12,681 nt of DNA from Cyclobacteriaceae bacterium (lineage in GTDB: Bacteria > Bacteroidota > Bacteroidia > Cytophagales > Cyclobacteriaceae). The DNA is taken from assembly GCA_009885605.1 (NCBI GenBank), contig VFKK01000265.1, forward strand, positions 1 to 12,681, written 5' to 3'. Both the position numbers and the translations under genes were made by a program. This document shows positions 1-6,761 of this stretch, one piece after another (positions within the stretch are counted from its first letter, which is position 1; each line of letters begins with the position of its first letter). The notes beneath the pieces were generated by a model. It had not been told where the DNA came from. It saw nothing but the letters and a program-made list of their open reading frames with translations, and ran no database searches.

Positions 1-692
1 ACAAAGTTGCCGGGTCCAAGTTCGTCGATATCGCCGAAGTCTTCCATCACCGAGCAACCCGGAGTATCACCGGTTCGAGTGACCAGGTTCGGGTATTCTG
101 ATTGATATTTAAACTTGAGCATGTTGAGTGCATTGCGGGTTTGCTCGTACAATCCGGTAATATCCTTGATGTAATAAGAGTGGCCTGCATGGATGTAGAA
201 GCCTTTGAACCAGAGTTTATCAGACTTTTTAGCAGTGCGAAGGATCTCCTCGATCAACCCGAAATCACTCACTTCCACACCTGAGCGTCCGTAGCCCGCA
301 TCGATCTCGATAAAGAATCCAACAGGATGCTCAAGTTGGTCAACGAGCATCTGCGTAGTGACAGGATTGATGAGTTGGACAGAGATGGATTGAGTCGCCG
401 CCAATTTATTCAGGCGTGGGATTTCCAGGGGATTGAAAGGGAAAGCAATGTGGATATTTTCCCAGCCCTGATCGCAGAGATATTCTGCCATTTTGATGGA
501 AGAGGTGGTCACTTCCCTTATTCCGTATTCTTTGGCCCATTCGCCGATCTGATGAGATTGGGCAGTCTTGAAATGTGGAACAAGTTTTTTGCCGTGGCGT
601 TTAGCTTTGTCGGCCATGTTTTTAAGGTTAGCTCGGCAGATTTTCTCGTCGAGAAGGAGAGTCGGGGAGGTGATTTTATCGAGGTAGCTCAT
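1..692 (-). CDS. DSD1/D-threonine aldolase-like PLP enzyme (3' end outside window)
   Basis: Reading the minus strand from an ATG at 692 gives an open frame of 230 codons that runs off the window start, so the C-terminal part is missing. The protein begins MSYLDKITSPTLLLDE and has the alanine-racemase-type N-terminal barrel of fold-type III PLP enzymes. Lys42 in VPHFKTAQ is the expected PLP Schiff-base lysine, FIEIDAGYGRSGV is a typical barrel strand, and CSVMEDFGDIDELGPGNF matches the family's pattern ahead of the C-terminal domain. Family members cleave or dehydrate D-3-hydroxy amino acids (D-threonine aldolase, D-serine dehydratase, 3-hydroxy-D-aspartate aldolase), usually with a divalent metal bound in the C-terminal domain. 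Those residues lie outside the window, so the substrate cannot be chosen. The gene is divergent from the MCE operon. No clear TAnnTTTG promoter was found upstream of it. Confidence 0.88.
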   Translation of the reverse strand, partial: MSYLDKITSPTLLLDEKICRANLKNMADKAKRHGKKLVPHFKTAQSHQIGEWAKEYGIREVTTSSIKMAEYLCDQGWENIHIAFPFNPLEIPRLNKLAATQSISVQLINPVTTQMLVDQLEHPVGFFIEIDAGYGRSGVEVSDFGLIEEILRTAKKSDKLWFKGFYIHAGHSYYIKDITGLYEQTRNALNMLKFKYQSEYPNLVTRTGDTPGCSVMEDFGDIDELGPGNF

Positions 693-793
693 ATCGTTTT
701 TTGACCGCGGATTACATCAATTGGTGAGTTGAGGTAGCGGGAGATTAGGTTTATGATGGGTTTCTAAAAATTTTAATGAAAGTAATGCGCAGT

Positions 794-867
794 AGCTAAA
801 AATCAAATTGGGGATTTGTCAATGGAATGATTTGTTTGTTTGAAGACGGTCCTCATGATTTTTAGCT
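794..867. repeat. Perfect 12-bp inverted repeat, 50-base spacer
   Basis: The left arm AGCTAAAAATCA (794-805) is the exact reverse complement of the right arm TGATTTTTAGCT (856-867). The arms could form a stem in RNA from either strand. The right arm overlaps the left side of a second hairpin, CTCCCC (866-871) with GGGGAG (889-894), extendable to 864-896 through one G-U pair, so the two structures exclude each other. Function is unknown. Confidence 0.6.
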
Positions 868-993
868 CCCCCTTTTTTTCCGGGAAATGGGGAGTTTCGT
901 TTCCTGAACTTCTTTCATAAGGCTAGCGGCTTAAGAATATGAAATACCCAACTTTCAATCATTTTATGACCAATATCATTGAAACAAGTGATT

Positions 994-1001
994 TACTTTT
1001 G
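994..1001 (+). promoter_or_regulatory. Candidate -7 promoter box for the MCE operon
   Basis: TACTTTTG matches the Bacteroidota -7 consensus TAnnTTTG and lies 56 bases before the mlaE start. No good TTTG-type -33 box sits at the usual spacing, so the call rests on one element and its position. Confidence 0.4.
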
Positions 1002-1056
1002 TAAATTTTAGTAGAACTATTTCGATTTTTAGGAAAGGATCTAAAAGACAAATCGC

Positions 1057-1821
1057 TTGAAAATTTTCAACAGTCCATTCTTTACAGAAGTTGGAGATAT
1101 TTCCCGCTTCACCGCCCGTTTTTTCAGGGAGATCCTTAAGCCAAAGCAGGAGTTTGAGGAGTTTATAAATCAGTGTTATTGGATCGGTTATAAATCGCTC
1201 ACCCTTGTCGGAATCACCGGTTTTATCATGGGCTTGGTTTTGACCATTCAGTCGCGACCAACTCTCGTTGAGTTTGGTGCAGTGTCTATGTTGCCATCGA
1301 TGGTTTCAGTTTCCCTGGTCAGGGAAATTACGCCGGTGATCACGGCATTGATTTGTGCTGGAAAGATAGGATCGGGAATAGGAGCGGAACTGGGATCTAT
1401 GCGAGTAACCGAGCAGATCGATGCGATGGAGGTATCCGGAACAAATCCTTTCAAATACCTCGTTGTGACGCGTGTCATGGCATCCACGCTGATGGTTCCG
1501 CTGCTAACCTGTTTGGCAATCGCAATCTCTATGTATGGTGGTTATTTGGGGGTTAATATCAGGGGAAATGTCAGCTGGACTTTGTACTGGTCTCAATCAT
1601 TCAATATTTTGAAATTCGGGGATTTTATTCCTTCGCTTATCAAGACCTACTTTTTCGGATTTGCGATAGGCATCATCGGTTGCTACAAAGGTTATACTTC
1701 AGAAAAAGGTACAGAAGGGGTCGGAAGATCTGCCACAACGGCCGTGATTGTAGCTTCTTTATTGGTTTTTATTATTGACTTGATTGCGGTTCAGATTACT
1801 GATTTGCTTGGACTGACGTAA
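1057..1821 (+). CDS. mlaE: MlaE-type MCE transporter permease (TTG start)
   Basis: Inner-membrane permease subunit of an MCE/Mla lipid ABC transporter, which moves phospholipids between inner and outer membranes. The 254-residue protein has the length and signature of MlaE: GAELGSMRVTEQIDAME at residues 109-125, with hydrophobic segments near 49-70, 140-165, 198-218 and 226-250. The start is TTG at 1057. An in-frame TAA lies at 1042-1044, no ATG or GTG comes between, and the first internal ATG (about residue 58) would cut off conserved sequence. An AGGAAAGG stretch at 1031-1038 is too far away to be a normal ribosome binding site. The ATPase gene follows after 3 bases. Family assignment is firm; the transported lipid and direction are not shown by sequence. 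Confidence 0.93.
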   Translation: MKIFNSPFFTEVGDISRFTARFFREILKPKQEFEEFINQCYWIGYKSLTLVGITGFIMGLVLTIQSRPTLVEFGAVSMLPSMVSVSLVREITPVITALICAGKIGSGIGAELGSMRVTEQIDAMEVSGTNPFKYLVVTRVMASTLMVPLLTCLAIAISMYGGYLGVNIRGNVSWTLYWSQSFNILKFGDFIPSLIKTYFFGFAIGIIGCYKGYTSEKGTEGVGRSATTAVIVASLLVFIIDLIAVQITDLLGLT

Positions 1822-1824
1822 AAA

Positions 1825-2565
1825 ATGAAAGAGATCGCACCGATAATTGAAGTGAAAAACGTGAATATCTCATTTGGGAAAAATCATGTTCTGAGGAATT
1901 TTTCGATGGACGTCATCCCCGGAGAAAACCTGGCGATACTTGGAAAATCGGGTTCCGGTAAATCAGTATTAATCAAATGCATAATCAGGTTGCTGATTCC
2001 TGACTCCGGAAAAATAATAGTGATAAATAATGAGATCAGTGAATTGGACCATGATGAAATGGACATGCTGAGAGCTGACATTGGGTTTCTTTTCCAAAGT
2101 AACGCCTTGTATGACTCGATGACGGTGAGGCAAAATCTGGAGTTTCCGCTGCGAAGACACTGGTCAAAGGAGGAGCGGAAGTTTAATGCCAAGGAAGCTG
2201 TTTTGGAAGCATTGGAAGATGTTGGATTATCTCATACAATAGATATGATGCCGGCTGAACTTTCCGGAGGAATGCGGAAAAGAATAGCCCTGGCGAGAAC
2301 TCTGATCTTGAAACCTAAGGTGATCCTCTATGATGAACCAACGACCGGACTGGATCCTATCACCGCAAGAGAAATCAGCCAACTGATGAATGCCGTTCAG
2401 GAAAAATACAAAGCAACTGCGGTCATCATTTCACATGATATGAATTGCATCAAGATGACTTCTGATCGGGTGATAATGCTGATCGATGGGAAGAATTATG
2501 CATCAGGTACCTATGATAACTTACTGAAAATAACTGACCCGAAAGTCAGAGAGTTTTTTGATTAA
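1825..2565 (+). CDS. mlaF: MlaF-type ABC transporter ATPase
   Basis: Cytoplasmic ATPase that powers the MlaE permease. All ABC motifs are intact in 246 residues: Walker A GKSGSGKS (40-47), Q-loop Gln91, signature LSGGM (146-150), Walker B VILYDEP (166-172) with catalytic Glu171, a D-loop in GLDP (175-178), and switch His204 in IISHD. The sequence LSGGMRKRIALARTL and the overall length fit the MlaF/TTG2A subfamily rather than generic importers. The start at ATG 1825 is 3 bases after the mlaE stop, and the MCE gene begins 2 bases after this stop, so translational coupling is likely. No STAS-domain MlaB gene is present, although E. coli MlaF needs one; this is usual for Bacteroidota MCE operons as far as I know. 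Confidence 0.95.
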   Translation: MKEIAPIIEVKNVNISFGKNHVLRNFSMDVIPGENLAILGKSGSGKSVLIKCIIRLLIPDSGKIIVINNEISELDHDEMDMLRADIGFLFQSNALYDSMTVRQNLEFPLRRHWSKEERKFNAKEAVLEALEDVGLSHTIDMMPAELSGGMRKRIALARTLILKPKVILYDEPTTGLDPITAREISQLMNAVQEKYKATAVIISHDMNCIKMTSDRVIMLIDGKNYASGTYDNLLKITDPKVREFFD

Positions 2566-2567
2566 TT

Positions 2568-3554
2568 ATGAAAGAAGACAAAAGAATCGCTAATACAAAA
2601 TTGGGCATCGTGGTCATTGCCAGTTTATTGTTCCTGGTTTTCGCATTATATATGATCGGTAAAAACCAGAATATTTTTGGGAGGTCATTTACCATCATTG
2701 CGGAAGTGGAAGATGTCAATGGGCTGGTACCGGGTAATAATGTCCGGTTTCAGGGCATGGATGTAGGAACTGTCAAATCCATTGATATGCTGGACGAGGA
2801 GACAATCCACATTTCGTTGTTGATTCGTAACTCGATGCAATCGTTCATCAAAAAAAACGCATTGACCAAGATCAATACGGATGGATTGATGGGAAATAAA
2901 ATGCTACAGATAATTCCTCAAGAAGGAGTTTCCGAAACCATAGAGGAAGGAGATACGCTTCAGATTTTGGATCAGGTAGGAACGGATGAAATGCTGGCAA
3001 AACTCAATACATCCGGAGATTACCTTCAAAGAACACTTTTTAATCTTGCAGAAATGACTGAAAAACTGAATCAAAATGAGCTGGTTTGGAAGTTACTTTC
3101 CGATACAGTAATAATAACCGATCTGAAAGGAGCGATCATGGAATTCAGGCTTGCCGGGTCGAATGCTGCTGCTATGGCCAAAGCCGGAAAGGATTTGATT
3201 ATAGAATTGGAGCAGGGAGATGGCCTGGTCAATAACTTGTTTACTGACAGTCTGATGAACAATAATCTGGAGAAATCATTGGAGAAACTGGAACAAACCA
3301 GTGCTGATGCAGCTGAAATGATGGTCAGCATGAAAACTTTAATGCAAAACATCCAAAAGGGCGAAGGTACTGCCGGGTTGATTATGAGTGATTCTACATT
3401 CCGTGAGCAACTTGTGCAAACGCTGGAAAATGTAGAGAGCAGTACTTATAAACTGAACGAAAATATGGAAGCGATGAAGTCAAACTTCCTGTTCAGAAAG
3501 TATTACAAGGACCAGGAAAAGGCTAAGAAAAAGGTGGTGAAAAGCCCTAATTAG
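2568..3554 (+). CDS. mlaD: MCE-domain (MlaD-type) lipid-binding protein
   Basis: Periplasmic, membrane-anchored substrate-binding subunit of the MCE transporter. A short basic N-terminus is followed by one transmembrane helix (about residues 12-30). A single MCE domain follows (about 40-118), with the typical segment VNGLVPGNNVRFQGMDVGTV (50-69) and NTDGLMGNKMLQI. The remaining 200 or so residues are polar and rich in Glu, Leu, Met and Lys with heptad-like spacing, so probably helical or coiled-coil; in related proteins this part forms a tube or barrel extension. At 328 residues it is longer than E. coli MlaD (about 180), but similar to single-MCE proteins with long tails. No MlaC-like periplasmic carrier gene follows. 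A clear rho-independent terminator was not seen after the stop. Confidence 0.93.
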   Translation: MKEDKRIANTKLGIVVIASLLFLVFALYMIGKNQNIFGRSFTIIAEVEDVNGLVPGNNVRFQGMDVGTVKSIDMLDEETIHISLLIRNSMQSFIKKNALTKINTDGLMGNKMLQIIPQEGVSETIEEGDTLQILDQVGTDEMLAKLNTSGDYLQRTLFNLAEMTEKLNQNELVWKLLSDTVIITDLKGAIMEFRLAGSNAAAMAKAGKDLIIELEQGDGLVNNLFTDSLMNNNLEKSLEKLEQTSADAAEMMVSMKTLMQNIQKGEGTAGLIMSDSTFREQLVQTLENVESSTYKLNENMEAMKSNFLFRKYYKDQEKAKKKVVKSPN

Positions 3555-3968
3555 GATTTTTGAAGGGAATTGACTTTGTTCTTTTGCATGACATTAGGTT
3601 ACACGGAGATTCACAGAGGAAGGCATAGAGTTTTTTTGAAGCCTCTGCAAGACTGATGCTTTGACAAGCTCATCACAAATGGCGGAACAATTAAGAGCCA
3701 ATAATCAAAGACAAGATTGAAGATTTAAGCAATTAATAAAAAACAACCACTTGATTCCAAAAGTGATTTCTGCTCCCTTGCTCCTCAGCGCCTTTGCGGG
3801 AGTTTTTTTAACTGTTGCGATTTTGACGAGTTACTATTATTTCTTTGTGAACTTTGTTTCTTTTGGGGTTCTGTTTTTTTTACCACAAAGGAACAAAAGA
3901 CAACATGAGAAGGGGTAAAGAGGAGAACAACTGGTTTTTTTTAGAACTCTCTGGATCTTCGGGATTTT
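3555..3968. other. Repeat-rich extragenic region between mlaD and alaS
   Basis: No convincing gene is present. The stretch contains phrases resembling a degenerate extragenic repeat family that I recall from many environmental bacteria: ACACGGAGATTCACAGAGGA (from 3601), CAGCGCCTTTGCGGGAG (3786-3802), CTTTGTGAACTTTG (from 3843) and ACCACAAAGGAACAAAAGAC (3882-3901). The repeats continue into the alaS promoter region, where TTTGCGGGAG recurs at 4011-4020. The family link is from memory and was not searched. Confidence 0.45.
3786..3830 (+). repeat. Imperfect direct repeat, copy 1
   Basis: This stretch resembles 4004-4046. Both contain TTTGCGGGAG (3793-3802 and 4011-4020), preceded by CGC plus a pyrimidine-rich stretch. 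Then come about 21-23 T-rich bases ending in a TTTTG box (CGATTTTG here, TAATTTTG in copy 2). In copy 1 the -7-like box is CGATTTTG and is probably inactive as a promoter. Confidence 0.4.
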
Positions 3969-4070
3969 ATGAAGCAGTCTGTTGTAAAATTGGCTCTCTT
4001 TATCTTCGCTTTTGCGGGAGGCTTATTTTCTGCTAATTTTGCCAACCAGAAAAAAACGACTTCCCGATAG
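3969..4070 (+). CDS. Possible 33-residue signal-peptide-like ORF (doubtful)
   Basis: An ATG at 3969 opens a 33-codon frame ending at TAG 4070. The product starts MKQSVVKLALFIFAFAGG and ends SANFANQKKTTSR: a basic N-region, a hydrophobic core at about residues 8-20, then a polar tail. That is the shape of a signal peptide with almost nothing after it. Its stop codon is part of the palindrome at 4062-4079, and the likely alaS promoter lies inside the frame. It may be the remnant of a gene cut by the palindrome, or chance. I do not recognise it. Confidence 0.2.
   Translation: MKQSVVKLALFIFAFAGGLFSANFANQKKTTSR
4011..4041 (+). promoter_or_regulatory. Probable alaS promoter
   Basis: TTTG at 4011-4014 and TAATTTTG at 4034-4041 are separated by 19 bases, an excellent match to the Bacteroidota -33/-7 consensus. 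Transcription would begin near 4048, giving a leader of about 65 bases before the ATG at 4115. The -33 box is part of the repeated sequence TTTGCGGGAG also found at 3793-3802. Confidence 0.6.
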
Positions 4071-4079
4071 CTATTGGGA
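4062..4079. repeat. Near-perfect 18-bp palindrome in the alaS leader
   Basis: TCCCGATAGCTATTGGGA is self-complementary except for one G-T mismatch, which pairs as G-U in RNA. It could form a short hairpin with a small central loop 35 bases before the alaS start. The symmetric version, ending CTATCGGGA, is one I recall as a common dispersed palindrome in Cytophagales-type genomes; that is memory, not a search. Confidence 0.5.
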
Positions 4080-4114
4080 GTATCACAATTCAACTCTTGC
4101 ACGATATACCTTTC

Positions 4115-6739
4115 ATGGAAGCAAAGAAAATCCGGAGTACTTTCATCGAGTTTTTCCAATCCAAGCAGCACCAATACGTTCCTTCCTCACCGATTGTGGT
4201 CAAAAATGACCCGACTTTGATGTTCACCAATGCGGGGATGAATCAGTTTAAAGACGCATTCCTCGGCAACGAAATCGCCAAATATGCGCGGGTAGCAAAC
4301 AGCCAAAAATGCCTCCGCGTGAGCGGAAAGCACAATGATCTCGAAGAAGTGGGGGTTGATACCTATCACCACACCATGTTTGAGATGCTGGGCAACTGGT
4401 CTTTTGGGGATTATTTCAAGAAAGAAGCGATCGAGTGGGCCTGGGAGTTACTGACTGAAGTCTATAAACTTCCGAAGGATCGCTTGTATGTTTCTGTTTT
4501 CGCAGGAGATGCAGGAGACAAGCTTGAAATGGACTCAGAAGCGTTTGAGCTTTGGAGCAAAATCGTACCGACAGATCGAATCATCATGGGTTCGAAGAAG
4601 GATAACTTCTGGGAAATGGGTGATACCGGACCTTGTGGCCCTTGCTCCGAAATTCACGTTGATTTAAGATCAAAAGCAGAAATCGCCAATATTCCGGGAC
4701 GTGAATTGGTCAACAACGATCATCCTCAGCTAATTGAAATCTGGAATCTCGTGTTCATGCAGTTCAACAGAATCGCAGACGGAAGCCTTAAAGAATTGCC
4801 TGCAAAGCATGTGGATACCGGAATGGGTTTTGAGCGTCTGGTGAGAGCCATTCAGTTCAAATCTTCCAATTACGATACCGATTTATTCACTCCTTTCCTG
4901 GATGCGTTAGCTAAAAAATCAGGAAAATCCTACGGGATTGATGAGCCAACAGACATCGCTTTCCGCGTAATTGTCGATCATATCCGTGCGATTTCTTTCA
5001 CAATTGCCGATGGTCAGTTACCATCCAATAATAAAGCAGGCTATGTGATTCGCAGAATCCTGAGAAGGGCTGTCCGATACGGATATACTTTTCTGGGTTT
5101 CCGAGAGCCATTTTTATATGAGTTGACTCCTCTGATTTCAGAGAATTTCGGAGATATTTTCCCTGAAGTGAGACAGCAGCAGGAGTTTATTTCCCGAGTG
5201 ATTCAGGAGGAAGAGATTTCATTCCTTCATACCCTGGACAATGGATTGAAAATCCTCGATCAGATCAAGGCAGAATTGGAAGATAAATTTGAGCGGGTCA
5301 TCCCGGGGAAAACAGCCTTTGAATTGTATGATACCTTTGGTTTTCCGCTGGACTTGACTTCACTTATTGCGAGAGAGAGTGGTTTTTCGCTGGACGAAGC
5401 TGGTTTTGCAGAAGAGATGGAAAAGCAAAAAGCCAGATCAAGGGCAGCTTCCGAGCAGGAGACCGGAGACTGGTTGCTGGTTCATGAAGATGCAGGAGTG
5501 GAGTTTATCGGTTATGATTTTTTGGATACCCATTCCCAGATTATTAAGCATCGAGTCATATCTGATAAGAAAGGTGACAAATATCAATTAGTGCTGGACA
5601 AAACTCCCTTCTATGCAGAGAGTGGCGGACAGGTTGGAGATACAGGTTGGCTGATCTCTGATGTGGAGAAAATCCGCGTTATCGACACCAAAAAAGAAAA
5701 TGATTTAATTGTCCATTTTGTAGAAAAGCTTCCATCAAAGCCCGGATTGAGGTTTTCGTCAGAAGTAGATCGGGTTAAGCGAAAACTGACAGAGAACAAT
5801 CACTCTGCGACTCACTTGCTTCAGTCAGCTTTGAAAGAAGTGTTGGGAGCGCATATTCAGCAGAGAGGATCGCTTGTCAATGAGAACTTGCTTCGCTTCG
5901 ATTTTTCTCATTTCAGTAAATTGACGGAGGAGGAAATTGCTCAGGTGGAGGAAATAGTAAATGCTAAAATCCGCGAAAACATTCCTTTGGTTGAGCTTCG
6001 CAATGTGCCCATTGAGGAAGCAAAGAAGAAAGGTGCTACGGCGCTCTTCGGGGAAAAATACGGAGACTTTGTGCGTGTGATCACATTCGATCCCAAGTTT
6101 TCGGTGGAGCTTTGTGGAGGAACCCATGTACCGTTTACGAGTCAGATAAGATTGTTTAAGATCGTATCAGAAGGATCAATTTCGTCAGGTGTTCGTCGGA
6201 TCGAGGCGATTACTTCGAAAGCTGCAGAGGCTCATTTGCGTGAGCAGGAAAACCTTCTAAAAGAAATCGGGGAACTTCTGAGGAATCCGATTGACTTGAA
6301 AAAAGCAGTTGAAAACCTGATTCATGAGCGAAACGAACTTAAGAAAGATATTGAAGCTTTGTATTTGGAGAAATCAGCCGGCCTGAAGATTGAATTGCTC
6401 AAGCAGGTCGTGATCGGTGAAGGAATCAATACCCTGATTGCTCAGGTGGAATTACCAAATGCTGAGGCTTTGAAGAAATTGTCATACGAGTTGAAAAATG
6501 AGGTTCCTTTGGCCTTTGTGGTTTTGGCAGCTCAGATTGAGGATAAGCCACAGATTGCGGTGATTTTGGATGAAAGATTGATCGAATCCAAAAACCTGAA
6601 TGCAGGTCTGATCGTGAGAGAATTGGCAAAAGAAATTCAAGGTGGAGGCGGTGGACAGCCGTTTTTTGCCACTGCAGGAGGAAAAGACCTCACCGGACTG
6701 GAAAGAGTAGTAGCGAAGGCCAGGGAATTGTACCTTTAA
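4115..6739 (+). CDS. alaS: Alanine--tRNA ligase
   Basis: Class II synthetase that charges tRNA(Ala) and edits Ser/Gly mischarging. From ATG 4115 the protein has 874 residues, a normal full length. It starts MEAKKIRSTFIEFFQSKQHQ and continues with PSSPIVVKNDPTLMFTNAGM, the family N-terminus. The editing/zinc site is intact: His563 and His567 in HSATH, Cys667 and His671 in CGGTH. The C-Ala domain ends with a glycine-rich GGGGGQPFFATAGG. An in-frame TTG at 4097 would add six residues, but the ATG fits family alignments better. No Shine-Dalgarno sequence precedes it, as is usual in Bacteroidota. gatB follows after 22 bases. Confidence 0.97.
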   Translation: MEAKKIRSTFIEFFQSKQHQYVPSSPIVVKNDPTLMFTNAGMNQFKDAFLGNEIAKYARVANSQKCLRVSGKHNDLEEVGVDTYHHTMFEMLGNWSFGDYFKKEAIEWAWELLTEVYKLPKDRLYVSVFAGDAGDKLEMDSEAFELWSKIVPTDRIIMGSKKDNFWEMGDTGPCGPCSEIHVDLRSKAEIANIPGRELVNNDHPQLIEIWNLVFMQFNRIADGSLKELPAKHVDTGMGFERLVRAIQFKSSNYDTDLFTPFLDALAKKSGKSYGIDEPTDIAFRVIVDHIRAISFTIADGQLPSNNKAGYVIRRILRRAVRYGYTFLGFREPFLYELTPLISENFGDIFPEVRQQQEFISRVIQEEEISFLHTLDNGLKILDQIKAELEDKFERVIPGKTAFELYDTFGFPLDLTSLIARESGFSLDEAGFAEEMEKQKARSRAASEQETGDWLLVHEDAGVEFIGYDFLDTHSQIIKHRVISDKKGDKYQLVLDKTPFYAESGGQVGDTGWLISDVEKIRVIDTKKENDLIVHFVEKLPSKPGLRFSSEVDRVKRKLTENNHSATHLLQSALKEVLGAHIQQRGSLVNENLLRFDFSHFSKLTEEEIAQVEEIVNAKIRENIPLVELRNVPIEEAKKKGATALFGEKYGDFVRVITFDPKFSVELCGGTHVPFTSQIRLFKIVSEGSISSGVRRIEAITSKAAEAHLREQENLLKEIGELLRNPIDLKKAVENLIHERNELKKDIEALYLEKSAGLKIELLKQVVIGEGINTLIAQVELPNAEALKKLSYELKNEVPLAFVVLAAQIEDKPQIAVILDERLIESKNLNAGLIVRELAKEIQGGGGGQPFFATAGGKDLTGLERVVAKARELYL

Positions 6740-6761
6740 AAATCTGAAAAATCAAGCTGTA

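Larger units (their letters stand above)
693..1056. other. Divergent intergenic region with inverted repeats
   Basis: This 364-base gap separates the divergent DSD1-like gene from mlaE and contains no convincing ORF. It holds a perfect 12-bp inverted repeat (794-805 with 856-867, 50-base spacer) and a second hairpin (864-871 with 889-896) that shares the AGCT of the first one's right arm. A Bacteroidota-type -7 box lies at 994-1001. I saw no RNA gene or mobile element. Confidence 0.6.

Noticed and set aside
102..704. Plus-strand ORFs at 102-284 and 327-704
   Set aside because: They lie opposite the clear DSD1-like coding frame on the minus strand and look like shadows of it.
3546..3555. Palindrome CCTAATTAGG followed by a T-run at the mlaD stop as a terminator
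   Set aside because: With a minimal loop the stem is only about three base pairs, too weak for a rho-independent terminator.
4097..4114. Upstream TTG start for alaS adding six residues
   Set aside because: The ATG at 4115 gives the family N-terminus, and nothing favours a TTG without a ribosome binding site.
3854..4209. Short ORFs at 3854-4036 and 4012-4209 (plus) and 3941-4174 (minus)
   Set aside because: They cross repeat-like sequence, the alaS promoter and the alaS start in other frames, and show no protein-like features.
5825..6127. 100-residue minus-strand ORF inside alaS
   Set aside because: It is antisense to the conserved alaS editing region and has no family features.
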